Assembly (NCBI GenBank): GCA_039029195.1
Contig: JBCCGR010000039.1
Location: 1-43,487, forward strand
Length of the DNA: 43,487 bases
Direction: 5' to 3'
Source: JBCCGR01 sp039029195
Lineage (GTDB): Bacteria > Pseudomonadota > Alphaproteobacteria > Rhizobiales > Rhizobiaceae
Below are positions 33,543 to 42,935 of the stretch, in pieces; position 1 is the first letter of the stretch; each line of letters opens with the position of its first letter. The notes beneath the pieces are model-generated. The model was not told the origin of the DNA, did no database searches, and saw nothing but the letters and a program-made list of their open reading frames with translations. The translations under genes and the position numbers were made by a program.

Positions 33543-35849
33543 TCAGCCGTTCACCCGCTCCACCTGATTGACGCATTCAGCGCCCTTCACAAGGGTCATG
33601 ATCCGATTGAGGTGTTTCAGATCAAACACCTCCAGATCAATCTGCATCTCCGTGAAATCTTCTGCAGCCGAGAGCATGGAAAGCGCGTGAATGTTGCCCT
33701 CATTCGCACCAATCACGGTGGCGATTTGGGCGAGAGTTCCGGGTTCATTCGTGGCAGTCACGATCAATCGTGCAGGAAAGCGCTCGCGTTTGTCGGGGTC
33801 GATTTCCCATCTCACATCGATCCAGCGGTCCGGATTGTCGTCAAACTTCTGCAATTGCGGTGACTGGATTGGATAGACGGTAATGCCCCGGTTCGGGGTA
33901 AGGATGCCGACAATTCGGTCCCCCGGAACCGCGCCGCCATCAGGTGCAAACCGCACCGGCAGATCACCCGACAAACCGCGAATGGGTAGTGCATCAGCGC
34001 CGTTCTGCGTTTTCTTCCGGTTGCGATTTGTCCGCAGTCCCGGGACCTTGAAGATCATACCGGCTGCATTTTTCAAACCGAACCAACCCTCGCCGGCGGC
34101 GGGTTTTGGTGCATTGGCCGGTTTTTGATCATCAAGCTCGGGATAGACGGCTTTCAGAACATCGCGGGACGAAAGCTCTCCACGGCCGACCGCTGCCAGG
34201 ACTTCAGAGACACTATTGTGCGCCAGGCGATGCAGGGCGGGTTCAAGAAGGTCTTCGGAATAGGTTTTTTCGGTACGGGCAAAAGCCCGCTGAACCATGT
34301 TCTCTCCAAGGCCGGAATATTGGCGGATGAGCGCAGCCTTCGCAGCCCGACGAATTGCGGATCGCGCTTTGCCGGTGACTGCCAGATGCTCCCATGCCAC
34401 TGGTGGTGCGGTCTGCTTGCCGCGAATTATTTCCACCTCGTCGCCATTCTTTAACTCTGTCGCGACCGGCATGTTGCGACCATTGATCTTGCAGCCAACA
34501 CAGCTGTCGCCAATATCGGTGTGCACAGCATAGGCAAAATCGATCGACGTCGCCCCGCGCGGCAGAGCAATCAGGCGACCGCGTGGTGTGAAACAGAAAA
34601 CCTGATCGAGAAACAGTTCAAGTTTTGTGTGTTCCAGAAAATCGTCGGGATGATCCCCTTTTGCCAGCGCATCGACCATGCGCCGCAAGCGACCATAGGC
34701 GTGATCTCCACCGCCTTCGGAGCGATCGACCCCATTGCTAACCGAGCCGCTGCCCGCTCCATTTTCTGCAATCTGTTCGGCACCCTTGAGCACCGCGTCA
34801 CTGTAGGGTGAAAAAATACCGTCCTTGTATAGTGCGTGTGCAGCGATACCGAATTCAGCAATCTCGTGCATATCCTTGGTGCGGATTTGCAGCTCAACCC
34901 GCTGACGGGACGGGCCGACAACGGTGGTGTGAATGGAGCGATAGTCGTTCTGTTTCGGTGTCGAGATATAGTCTTTGAAGCGACCTGGCACCGTTTTCCA
35001 ACTTGTGTGCACGATCCCAAGCGCCCGGTAGCAGTCTTCGATATTTTTTACCACAACACGAAAGCCGTATATGTCGGGCAGTTGTTCGAAGCTCAGGTCG
35101 CGTTGCTTCATTTTCTGAAACACCGAGTAGGGCTTCTTGCGACGGCTCAAAACGTCAGCATACATGCCGTTGGCGCGCAGTTTCTTTTCTAGGATTGCTT
35201 CAATTTCCGCGATCAGTCCGCGGTTTTTTTCCGCCAGATCCTCAAGCTTTTGAGACACCGCCGCGAATGCATCCGGGTTCACATATTTGAAGGAAAGTTC
35301 CTCAAGTTCCGAGCGAATGTCCTGCATGCCCATACGGCCCGCGAGCGGCGCATAGATGTCCATCGTTTCCTGGCCAATGCGCGCGCGCTTGTGTTCCGGC
35401 ACAAAATGCAGGGTGCGCATATTGTGCAGCCGGTCAGCCAGTTTGACGAGAAGGACACGAATGTCTTGGGAGACCGCGAGCAACAGGCGCCTGAGGTTTT
35501 CGCCCTGTTCAGTTTTCTTGGAAACGCGATCGAGGCGCTTCAGCTTTGTCAGCCCTTCGACAAGCTGGCCAATTTCCTCGCCAAACCGTTCGTCGATTTC
35601 GGCGCGTGTTGCGTCTGTGTCTTCAATTGTGTCGTGCAGCAGGGCGACCGCAACGGTGGATTCGTCCAGTCGAAGATCCGTCAGAATGCCTGCAACTTCC
35701 AGGGGATGAGAGAAGTACGGATCGCCATTGGCACGCTTCTGATCGCCATGTTTTTGCATGGCATAGACGTAAGCCTTGTTGAGAAGCCCTTCGTCGGCAT
35801 CGGGCCGATAGCTTAATACACGCTCCACCAGTTCATATTGGCGCATCAT
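33543..35849 (-). CDS. rsh: Bifunctional (p)ppGpp synthetase/hydrolase (Rel/SpoT-type)
   Basis: A 768-residue stringent-response enzyme. The N-terminal HD hydrolase has HPLEVAGIL and LLHDTIEDT. The synthetase domain carries GRFKDYIS, the RXKD form typical of bifunctional enzymes (RelA has EXDD). TGS and C-terminal ACT domains follow, with VTATNEPGTLAQIATVIGAN. Two ATGs in tandem (35849 and 35846) open it; no clear ribosome site is visible. It follows rpoZ, whose terminator (35921-35950) precedes it. Confidence 0.95.
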   Translation of the reverse strand: MMRQYELVERVLSYRPDADEGLLNKAYVYAMQKHGDQKRANGDPYFSHPLEVAGILTDLRLDESTVAVALLHDTIEDTDATRAEIDERFGEEIGQLVEGLTKLKRLDRVSKKTEQGENLRRLLLAVSQDIRVLLVKLADRLHNMRTLHFVPEHKRARIGQETMDIYAPLAGRMGMQDIRSELEELSFKYVNPDAFAAVSQKLEDLAEKNRGLIAEIEAILEKKLRANGMYADVLSRRKKPYSVFQKMKQRDLSFEQLPDIYGFRVVVKNIEDCYRALGIVHTSWKTVPGRFKDYISTPKQNDYRSIHTTVVGPSRQRVELQIRTKDMHEIAEFGIAAHALYKDGIFSPYSDAVLKGAEQIAENGAGSGSVSNGVDRSEGGGDHAYGRLRRMVDALAKGDHPDDFLEHTKLELFLDQVFCFTPRGRLIALPRGATSIDFAYAVHTDIGDSCVGCKINGRNMPVATELKNGDEVEIIRGKQTAPPVAWEHLAVTGKARSAIRRAAKAALIRQYSGLGENMVQRAFARTEKTYSEDLLEPALHRLAHNSVSEVLAAVGRGELSSRDVLKAVYPELDDQKPANAPKPAAGEGWFGLKNAAGMIFKVPGLRTNRNRKKTQNGADALPIRGLSGDLPVRFAPDGGAVPGDRIVGILTPNRGITVYPIQSPQLQKFDDNPDRWIDVRWEIDPDKRERFPARLIVTATNEPGTLAQIATVIGANEGNIHALSMLSAAEDFTEMQIDLEVFDLKHLNRIMTLVKGAECVNQVERVNG

Positions 35850-35920
35850 GGACGGGTCGGTTCAATCCTTATCTTCAAGGGTCCGCTCGGTATCGGGCTA
35901 GGCAAACTGCCTTTAAAACC

Positions 35921-35950
35921 AAAAACGGCGCGACCATAAGGTCACGCCGT
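35921..35950 (-). terminator. Rho-independent terminator of rpoZ
   Basis: On the minus strand an 11-bp stem with one mismatch (ACGGCGTGACC / GGTCGCGCCGT, loop TTAT) is followed by TTTTT (35925-35921). It lies 66 bp after the rpoZ stop and before rsh, so rsh probably has its own promoter or depends on readthrough. Confidence 0.8.
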
Positions 35951-36016
35951 ATAGCTTATCAAGCAATTTCAAATGTGGCGAAAAATCACGCCACCAACTT
36001 ACCGGTACTTCCGCAA

Positions 36017-36433
36017 TCAGAGATCGTCGGATTTATCCGGTGGCACCAGACCTTCAATACCCGCCAGCAGTTCTTCTTCCGACAGGCTGTCAAACACCAC
36101 GTCTTCGCGCGGCAGTTCGGGTTGAGCCATCATTGCAGGGTCCATACCCACTTCGATGGTCGGCGCTTCAACGACTTCGCGCGGATCCTGCTCCGGCTCA
36201 TCCACTTCAACATGCTTTTGCAGCGAGTGGATCAGATCTTCCTTCAGATCACCGGGTGACAGGGTTTCATCGGCAATTTCGCGCAGGGAAACAACTGGAT
36301 TCTTGTCATTGTCACGATCGACCGTGATGGCACCGCCGGAGGAAATCTGCCGTGCGCGGTGGCTTGCCAGCAAAACCAGTTCAAACCGGTTGGTGACCTT
36401 ATCAACGCAATCTTCAACAGTAACGCGTGCCAT
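36017..36433 (-). CDS. rpoZ: RNA polymerase omega subunit
   Basis: A 138-residue small subunit that helps assemble RNA polymerase. The core is MARVTVEDCVDKVTNRFELVL through SSGGAITVDRDNDKNPVVSL. A long acidic alphaproteobacterial tail follows (about residues 70-138, with EEVEDEP-like clusters), as usual for this class. AGGAG is 7 bases before the ATG. The stop is followed by a terminator, then rsh. Confidence 0.95.
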   Translation of the reverse strand: MARVTVEDCVDKVTNRFELVLLASHRARQISSGGAITVDRDNDKNPVVSLREIADETLSPGDLKEDLIHSLQKHVEVDEPEQDPREVVEAPTIEVGMDPAMMAQPELPREDVVFDSLSEEELLAGIEGLVPPDKSDDL

Positions 36434-36839
36434 GCGAAGGCTCCTGAGAGTTTAGCTGTATAGGAAATCGACCGCTTCCCTACAGTCCGGTTCACAATTA
36501 TTCAAGAAAAATCGCAACGGCGGGGGCAACGGCAGTCGGCCGTATCCGGACAGAACTGCCCATAGGTCAATAAGCATCTGATACTTAATCACTTTTCTGC
36601 ACCCCCTGAGATTTCGGGAGCGATGGCCCGCGACAAAGTAGGCGGCTTTCATTGAAAATGACCCTTGATCAACATATCCTACGAAGCTAGGGGGCGGTTT
36701 GATTTGCGTAAAGCGCCCTAACTCTTCGCGCAAATGAAACTCATTCACCGTGGGCTGAGCTGCTGTTTCCGGCGATCCCCATTGAAAGTCTGCGCCGTTC
36801 GTTTGGCGGGATCCTTCTATTTTGAGAAAGTCATACCGG
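36434..36839. other. Intergenic region, 406 bp, between rpoZ and the NYN gene
   Basis: No gene recognised. A minus-strand frame (36452-36748, 98 codons) exists but has no family resemblance. A tRNA or tmRNA piece was looked for and not found. A weak inverted repeat around GGGGGCG / CGCCC (36691-36720) is the only structure seen. Divergent promoters for rpoZ and NYN must lie here. Confidence 0.4.
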
Positions 36840-37430
36840 ATGTTCGATCAAAGAGAGAAAATCGCTTTATTCATAGATGGTGCCAATCTCTACGCCACCT
36901 CCAAGGCTCTGGGGTTCGACATAGATTACAAGGCATTGCTTGGGCATTTCCAAAAGAAGGGATATCTGCTGCGGGCTTACTATTACACCGCACTCATTGA
37001 GGATCAGGAATATTCCTCCATTCGTCCGCTGATCGATTGGCTGGACTATAACGGCTATCGGGTGGTCACCAAACCAGCCAAGGAATTCACCGATGCGACC
37101 GGTCGCAGAAAGGTGAAAGGCAATATGGACATCGAGCTGGCGATTGATGCCATGGAGCTCGGCAGCGATATTGATCACGTGGTTCTGTTTTCGGGCGATG
37201 GTGATTTCCGCAAACTTGTTGAGGCGCTGCAACGCGCAGGCCGCAAGGTGTCCGTGGTATCAACCGTATCCAGTCAGCCACCAATGATCGCAGACGATCT
37301 GCGTCGCCAATGCGACCACTTTATCGATCTTGTCACCCTCAAGAGCAGTGTCGGACGCGAGCCATCCGAGCGGACTGCCCCGTCTCGTGCACCTGTTTCG
37401 GATGACGACTACGACGACGACGATTATTGA
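36840..37430 (+). CDS. NYN domain protein (LabA/DUF88 family)
   Basis: A 196-residue predicted ribonuclease of the PIN-like NYN fold. Acidic active-site residues are in ALFIDGANLY, KGNMDIELAIDAM and LFSGDGDFRKL. The last ten residues are an acidic low-complexity tail (SDDDYDDDDY). The ATG at 36840 has GAGAAAG upstream. This gene is typically found next to rpoZ in Rhizobiales, as here. Its RNA target is unknown. Confidence 0.9.
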   Translation: MFDQREKIALFIDGANLYATSKALGFDIDYKALLGHFQKKGYLLRAYYYTALIEDQEYSSIRPLIDWLDYNGYRVVTKPAKEFTDATGRRKVKGNMDIELAIDAMELGSDIDHVVLFSGDGDFRKLVEALQRAGRKVSVVSTVSSQPPMIADDLRRQCDHFIDLVTLKSSVGREPSERTAPSRAPVSDDDYDDDDY

Positions 37431-38094
37431 TCGTTTGGAAACTTCGACAGTGACGGCTTGTGAACCGGATCGCGATTGCGACCTGTGCCCGCGGCTGAAG
37501 TCCTTTATTGATGACTGGCGCGCCAAAGAACCGGACTGGCACAACGCACCCGTACCGACCTGGCTACCTCCCGACGGACGAAAGTCGGTCGAACTTCTGA
37601 TCGTCGGGCTTGCGCCAGGACTGCGGGGCGCCAATCGCACTGGTCGCCCGTTTACCGGCGACTATGCAGGTGATCTGCTCTACGCAACGCTGAAGAAATT
37701 TGATTTGGCGGTTGGCGACTATGGTGCCGCGCCGCTTGATGGGCTTGAACTCAGTCGGACAGCCATAACAAATGCGGTCCGCTGCGTCCCACCACAAAAC
37801 AAACCAGTCGGGGCGGAAATCAACACCTGCCGGGACTTTCTCACCAACACCATCGAGAGTTTTGAAAATCTGAAAGTGATTTTTTCACTTGGCAAGATTT
37901 CACACGATTCTGTCGTCCGCACGCTTGGCGGACGAGTTGCGGGAACGCTGTTCGGCCACGGATCAGTTCACACGATTAACGGCCACACGCTGATTTCGAG
38001 CTATCACTGCTCGCGCTACAACACGAACACGGGTCGCCTTACAGAACCGATGTTCGAAAGTGTGTTTGAAACAATCAGTTCACATTTGAGATAA
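37402..38094 (+). CDS. Family 5 uracil-DNA glycosylase (UDGb)
   Basis: About 230 residues from the ATG at 37402. Motif 1 GLAPGLRGANRTGRPFTGD and motif 3 SSYHCSRYNTNTGRLT fit the family 5 UDG set. Four cysteines (two in CDLC, one in AVRCVPP, one in NTCRDF) should hold a [4Fe-4S] cluster. It removes uracil, and possibly xanthine-like bases, from DNA. Its start overlaps the NYN tail by 29 bp in another frame; a GTG at 37451 is an alternative start. A terminator follows. Confidence 0.9.
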   Translation: MTTTTTTIIDRLETSTVTACEPDRDCDLCPRLKSFIDDWRAKEPDWHNAPVPTWLPPDGRKSVELLIVGLAPGLRGANRTGRPFTGDYAGDLLYATLKKFDLAVGDYGAAPLDGLELSRTAITNAVRCVPPQNKPVGAEINTCRDFLTNTIESFENLKVIFSLGKISHDSVVRTLGGRVAGTLFGHGSVHTINGHTLISSYHCSRYNTNTGRLTEPMFESVFETISSHLR

Positions 38095-38107
38095 CGCACG
38101 AGCCGCG

Positions 38108-38126
38108 AGCCGCGGGGGCGGCTTTT
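38108..38126 (+). terminator. Rho-independent terminator of the UDG gene
   Basis: AGCCGC / GCGGCT, a perfect 6-bp GC-rich stem with a GGGG loop, is followed by TTT. It ends a few bases before the convergent smpB stop. Confidence 0.6.
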
Positions 38127-38128
38127 AC

Positions 38129-38605
38129 TCATCCGCGTTCACGCATCAGCCGTGCCTTGTCGCGCTGCCAATCGCGCTTCTTCTCGGTTTCGCGCTTGTC
38201 GTGGACCTTCTTGCCCTTCGCCAGCGCGATTTCCAGTTTCGCCATGCCCCGCGGATTGAAATAGAGCTTCAAGGGCACAATCGTCATGCCCTCCCGCGAA
38301 GTCCCATCGTGCAGCTTCTTGATCTCGCGCTTCGACAGAAGCAGTTTTCGCGGTCGACGCGGTTCATGGTTGAACCGGTTGGCCTGAACATATTCCGGAA
38401 TGTGCCCGTTGATCAGCCAGATTTCCCCGCCCTCGGCACTTGCATAGCTTTCAGCAATGTTGGCCTTGCCGTCGCGCAGCGCTTTGACCTCGGTGCCCGT
38501 GAGCACAAGCCCGGCTTCAATCACGTCTTCGATGGCGTAATTGTATCGCGCCTTGCGATTTTCGGCGATCACCTTCTTTGCCGGTGCTTTGTTCTTGGCG
38601 GCCAT
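38129..38605 (-). CDS. smpB: SsrA-binding protein
   Basis: A 158-residue tmRNA partner for ribosome rescue. Core motifs: ARYNYAIEDVIEAGLVLTG, GTEVKALRDG and the basic C-terminal tail KKVHDKRETEKKRDW. Starts at the ATG 38605. It follows dapA by 19 bp on the same strand, so the two are likely co-transcribed. No ssrA gene was found in the window. Confidence 0.95.
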   Translation of the reverse strand: MAAKNKAPAKKVIAENRKARYNYAIEDVIEAGLVLTGTEVKALRDGKANIAESYASAEGGEIWLINGHIPEYVQANRFNHEPRRPRKLLLSKREIKKLHDGTSREGMTIVPLKLYFNPRGMAKLEIALAKGKKVHDKRETEKKRDWQRDKARLMRERG

Positions 38606-38624
38606 CGGGAAAACGACAATACGG

Positions 38625-39506
38625 TTAGTTCAGCAGCCCGGCATGGACCATTGCAGAACGAATTGCGGATTGCGCTTCGTCACTCACCGCCACCAGTGGT
38701 TCGCGCAACACATTGTTGGCCTTGCCGAGGAGCGAAAGTGCATACTTCGCACCGCCAGGGCTGGGTTCGAGAAACAGGGCCTTGTGCAATGGCATCAACC
38801 GGTCCTGCAACAGCAGCGCATCCGCATAATCGCCATCTGCACATTTGGCCTGGAATTCGGCGCACAATGCCGGTGCCACATTGGATGTGACTGAGATGCA
38901 GCCAACACCTCCATGGGCATTGAAGCCAAGCGCTGTGCCATCTTCACCGGAAAGCTGAATGAAATCAGTGCCACAGGAAGCGCGCTGTAATGACACGCGG
39001 GCAAGGTCCGCGGTTGCGTCTTTCAATCCAACAATGTTGTCGTGCTCATTATTGAGTTCCGCCATCGTTTCCACACTCATATCAATGATGGACCGTGGCG
39101 GAATGTTGTAGATGTAAATCGGTATATCGATGGCCTTGGCAATCGAGGAAAAATGCGCCTTCAGCCCGCGTTGATTGGGCTTGTTATAGTAGGGTGTCAC
39201 CACCAGCACCGCATCCGCACCGGCTTTTTCTGCATGCTGGGCAAGATCGATGGCTTCTGCTGTGTTGTTTGATCCCGCACCGGCCATCACCGGCACCCTG
39301 CCTGCTGCCGCTTTGATGCACTGCTCGACCACATGTTTGTGCTCATCATGGGAAAGAGTTGGCGATTCGCCGGTTGTTCCAACAGGTACGAGACCATTCG
39401 TACCTTCCGTAATCTGCCAGTCGACAAATGCGTTGAACGCATCATCATCAAGCGATCCATCTTCGCCAAACGGCGTCACAAGCGCGGTGTTGGATCGGGA
39501 AAACAT
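38625..39506 (-). CDS. dapA: 4-hydroxy-tetrahydrodipicolinate synthase
   Basis: A 293-residue TIM-barrel aldolase that condenses pyruvate and aspartate semialdehyde in lysine and diaminopimelate synthesis. The Schiff-base lysine is K162 (IVGLKDATAD), Y133 is in IYIYNIPPRS and the GTTGE motif is at 43-47. The ATG at 39506 has GGAG 8 bases upstream. smpB is immediately downstream. Confidence 0.95.
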   Translation of the reverse strand: MFSRSNTALVTPFGEDGSLDDDAFNAFVDWQITEGTNGLVPVGTTGESPTLSHDEHKHVVEQCIKAAAGRVPVMAGAGSNNTAEAIDLAQHAEKAGADAVLVVTPYYNKPNQRGLKAHFSSIAKAIDIPIYIYNIPPRSIIDMSVETMAELNNEHDNIVGLKDATADLARVSLQRASCGTDFIQLSGEDGTALGFNAHGGVGCISVTSNVAPALCAEFQAKCADGDYADALLLQDRLMPLHKALFLEPSPGGAKYALSLLGKANNVLREPLVAVSDEAQSAIRSAMVHAGLLN

Positions 39507-39813
39507 CAGTCTCACTCCACAAAACGATCATGTCTTTGGCGCCACTAAGGTCGCCGGTGGATTGTGACTAGGACAATTCAGCAACGAGCGGAACCGAAAT
39601 CTTTCCCTGCACTTCAAACAAGCCGAATTGGACGGTCAGAAATCTGCCCGATTGAACTGGCAAAACGTTTCAAACCGCACAACGCAACTCGAGATGCCTA
39701 AAATTCTTCGAAGCCGGGTAACCTTTGATTAACCGGGCTTTCACCACTTTCCGGCAGTCTCGTCAGTCCACCGAGCCACCCGGCCACAAATCACCCAGAA
39801 TGGTGCTTGATCC
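39507..39813. other. Intergenic region, 307 bp, divergent dapA and lytic transglycosylase genes
   Basis: No gene is seen. It contains GTAA-N7-TTAAC at 39718-39733, one base off the CtrA consensus TTAA-N7-TTAA, and the flanking CCGGGTAA/TTAACCGG forms an imperfect inverted repeat. Promoters for both genes should lie here. Confidence 0.45.
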
Positions 39814-41946
39814 ATGCTGAACCGCCCTTTCCTGTCTTGCTTGAAGCACGTGTCGATGGCAGTCGCCTTGATCGCCTCGTGGCAGGCAATGCCTGTTCAC
39901 GCCGAAACGGCGATCACCATTCCAAAGCCGCGGCCAACCCCGACCATTGCCGATCTGGCCGCATCAAGCGATCCGATCAAAACCGCGAGCATTTCGGCAA
40001 AACCGAGCCGGGCGGAGAGCAACTTCGTCATCGCTGACAACAGTTCACCAATCAAGGCACGAGCGGGCAGCCTGAAAAAGGGATTGGAAGCGCTCGACAA
40101 GCGCGACATGCAAACGGCCCTTGCCATTCGCGCGGGAATGCCTGCCGGCTCGCTCGACCGGATCCTGCTTGCCTGGTCCATTGCACTGCGCGGCAAAGGG
40201 GCTAGTCCGGGAACGCTTGCAAAAATTGCTGCTGACATACCGGACTGGCCTGCCCAAAAAGCAATCCAGTCCAACATCGAACGGTCCATCGTGCGCAACA
40301 AACTGGGCGCATCGCAAACTGTTCGGGCATTTGGAAGTCGAACGCCGCGCACGGTTGGCGGGGCCATTCATCTGACCTCGGCGCTGCTTGCCAAAGGACA
40401 AACATCGAGAGCCAAAAAGACCATACGCTGGGTATGGCGCAACGAGAATCTGGAGCGTTCTGAGGAACGCGTCATTCTCAAAAAATTCTCCAAACTGCTA
40501 ACCCGCGAAGACCACAAATATCGCGTCGATCGTCTTTTGTACGATGACCGAGCCCGTGCAGCAGGCAGGATTGCCGGGCTTGCCGGAGCAACCCGGCTGG
40601 TGGCAGCACGAACGGCAGTGATCCGCAAATCATCGAAGGCCAACAAGGCGCTGAACGCGGTTCCACGCCGCCAGCAGTCTGATCCTGGCTATCTGTTTTC
40701 CAAGATGCAGCATCTGCGCCGCGCAAAGAAATATCGCGCCGCTGCAAAGATTGTACTCAAGGCACCAAAGGCGCAGGCAAAACTGGTTGATCCCGACGAA
40801 TGGTGGGTGGAACGACGCATTCTTTCACGCAATCTGCTCGATCAGGGCGACAAGAAACTCGCCTATCGCGTGGCAGCGGGTCACTCGGCAAAGTCTCGTT
40901 CCAAACGGGCGGAGGCGGAGTTTCATGCGGGATGGTATGCGCTTCGCTATCTCAATGATCCCGCCAAGGCCCGTCCGCACTTCAAGGCGATCATGGCTGT
41001 CTCCACCCGTCCCATCAGCCTTGCCCGGGCGCACTACTGGCTCGGTCGCACGGCTGAGAAAGCCGGAAACCGGTCGTCCGCCGAAACTCATTATCGCGAT
41101 GCAGCCGTGTTCGGCTCCACCTACTACGGTCAGCTTTCAGCCCGAAAACTGAAGCGCAGCAGCGTCGGCGTGTCAAAACCAAAGCCAAGCCCGGCTGAGC
41201 GTCAGCGCTTTGCCTCCCGCAAATTCGTCAAAGCCATCAACCGACTTGAAGCCGTCGGATATGGCTGGCGGGCAAAATCGATCTATCGACACCTGGCCAA
41301 GCGTTTGAACTCAACCGGTGAGCTGGCCCTTCTTGCAGCGCGGGCCGAGCGGCAGGGCGATTACACGCTCTCCCTTCAGATCGGAAAGATTGCGCACGGT
41401 CGAGGCCTTGATGTCGACACGCTCGCCTTCCCGCTGGGAGCGATCCCGTCGTCGGCCAAAATTTCCAGCTCCAAACGAGCGCTAGCCTATGCCATCGCCC
41501 GGCAGGAAAGCGCGTTCAATGTGGGTGCGGTTTCACCCGCCAATGCCCGCGGGCTTCTGCAATTGTTGCCCGGCACTGCCAAGGCGATGGCGCGCAAGAA
41601 GGGCATCAAATATTCCTCCAAACGGCTGGTGCGCGACGGCGGATACAATGCAACGCTGGGGGTTGCCTATCTGGAGGAACAGATCGACAATTTTTCCGGA
41701 TCATTGATCCTCACCTTCGTTGGGTACAATGCCGGTCCAAGGCGTGCCCGCGAGTGGATTAAAAAATTCGGTGACCCGCGCGGTCGCAACATTGATTTTG
41801 TCGTCGACTGGGTGGAGCGGGTGCCGTTTACCGAGACCCGAAATTACATTCAGCGGGTCATGGAAAACTATCAAGTCTATCGTGCCCGAATTGATGGTGC
41901 GAAACTGGCGATTGAACGGGACTTGCGGCGCGGACGGCGCGGGTGA
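39814..41946 (+). CDS. Slt-type soluble lytic murein transglycosylase
   Basis: A 710-residue periplasmic enzyme. A signal peptide ends near AMPVHA/E (residue 30). The long helical U-domain (about 70-530) is like that of E. coli Slt70. The C-terminal SLT domain has the catalytic Glu at about residue 565 (IARQESAFNVGAVSPANARG) followed by GLLQLLPGTAKAMARK and the GYNAGPRRAREW motif. It cleaves the glycan strand to 1,6-anhydromuropeptides. It ends in a very basic RRGRRG tail. Confidence 0.93.
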   Translation: MLNRPFLSCLKHVSMAVALIASWQAMPVHAETAITIPKPRPTPTIADLAASSDPIKTASISAKPSRAESNFVIADNSSPIKARAGSLKKGLEALDKRDMQTALAIRAGMPAGSLDRILLAWSIALRGKGASPGTLAKIAADIPDWPAQKAIQSNIERSIVRNKLGASQTVRAFGSRTPRTVGGAIHLTSALLAKGQTSRAKKTIRWVWRNENLERSEERVILKKFSKLLTREDHKYRVDRLLYDDRARAAGRIAGLAGATRLVAARTAVIRKSSKANKALNAVPRRQQSDPGYLFSKMQHLRRAKKYRAAAKIVLKAPKAQAKLVDPDEWWVERRILSRNLLDQGDKKLAYRVAAGHSAKSRSKRAEAEFHAGWYALRYLNDPAKARPHFKAIMAVSTRPISLARAHYWLGRTAEKAGNRSSAETHYRDAAVFGSTYYGQLSARKLKRSSVGVSKPKPSPAERQRFASRKFVKAINRLEAVGYGWRAKSIYRHLAKRLNSTGELALLAARAERQGDYTLSLQIGKIAHGRGLDVDTLAFPLGAIPSSAKISSSKRALAYAIARQESAFNVGAVSPANARGLLQLLPGTAKAMARKKGIKYSSKRLVRDGGYNATLGVAYLEEQIDNFSGSLILTFVGYNAGPRRAREWIKKFGDPRGRNIDFVVDWVERVPFTETRNYIQRVMENYQVYRARIDGAKLAIERDLRRGRRG

Positions 41947-42042
41947 CTTGAAAAAGATGCGCGGCATGGCGCCTCTTTTCCTCGGCTGAACGACGCTGTA
42001 TGAACGCGCCAGTTCTCCTTCCAAGAATGTTATCTGCGTTCC

Positions 42043-42930
42043 ATGTCCTCCGCCGAATCCGCCCATGAAGTTTTTGAAGTTTCAGCCGTTGATGGTCTGA
42101 TGTTGAGAGGGCGGCGCTATCGCCCGAACACGCCCGCGTCTGCAACGCCCGTTTTGTGTCTTCCCGGTCTCAGCCGTAATTCCCGCGATTTCGATCAGTT
42201 TGCACAATTTCTCAGCCAATCTGAGAAGACACCACGCCAGGTGATCTCTGTCGATTATCGTGGACGCGGACTATCCGACCACGACAAGGATTGGCAGAAT
42301 TACACACCTCTGACAGAAGCGACGGACGTCATCTCGGTTTGCGATGCCCTCGGCGTTCATGAAGCAGCGATCGTGGGAACATCCCGTGGCGGCCTGATCA
42401 CCATGCTCCTGTCAGCCATGCGTCCGGGTCTTCCCCATTGTGTTGTCCTCAATGACGTGGGCCCGGAGCTCGACGGCGTTGGTCTTGCCCGCATCAAGAC
42501 AAATTTGGAGCGCTCGCGCATGCCCGCAAGCTGGGAAGAAGCGGCCAGTGGCCTGAAGAACGCTTACAAACAGCAGTTTACAGCGCTTTCGGATGCAGAC
42601 TGGGACGCTTTTGCCCGCATGACCTGGCGCGACGAAAACGGAAAGCCGGCACCTGACTTCGATCCAAAGCTGATCAACACACTGAAAGCCTTGGACCTTG
42701 ACCAGCCATTGCCGACACTGTGGCCGCAGTTTGGCGGGCTGAAGTCACGCCCGCTGCTGGTATTGCGCGGTGCCAATTCTGACCTGTTGAGCGAAGATAT
42801 TCTGGCGCGCATGAAAGCTGACCATCCCGCTCTTCAATCACTTGAAGTCGCAGGACAAGGGCACGCTCCATTGCTGCTTGATGAAAAGCTCATGGTCAAG
42901 ATCGCTGCGTTCATCAATCAGAATACTTGA
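42043..42930 (+). CDS. Alpha/beta hydrolase
   Basis: A 295-residue hydrolase. Nucleophile S114 in GTSRGG, the catalytic His H274 (GQGHAPLL) and an acid in between (probably in ANSDLLSED) give the triad. The oxyanion region is LPGLSRNSRDFDQF. Substrate unknown; esterase or lactonase-like. No strong ribosome site before the ATG. It ends 5 bp from the convergent aminotransferase gene. Confidence 0.87.
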   Translation: MSSAESAHEVFEVSAVDGLMLRGRRYRPNTPASATPVLCLPGLSRNSRDFDQFAQFLSQSEKTPRQVISVDYRGRGLSDHDKDWQNYTPLTEATDVISVCDALGVHEAAIVGTSRGGLITMLLSAMRPGLPHCVVLNDVGPELDGVGLARIKTNLERSRMPASWEEAASGLKNAYKQQFTALSDADWDAFARMTWRDENGKPAPDFDPKLINTLKALDLDQPLPTLWPQFGGLKSRPLLVLRGANSDLLSEDILARMKADHPALQSLEVAGQGHAPLLLDEKLMVKIAAFINQNT

Positions 42931-42935
42931 GTTTT

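Noticed and set aside
36452..36748. Minus-strand frame of 98 codons between rpoZ and the NYN gene
   Set aside because: No family resemblance, no ribosome site seen, and it ends in the rpoZ leader; treated as non-coding.
36434..36839. Possible tmRNA (ssrA) piece
   Set aside because: No tag-peptide coding sequence (Ala-Asn-Asp-Asn...) and no tRNA-like T-arm were found.
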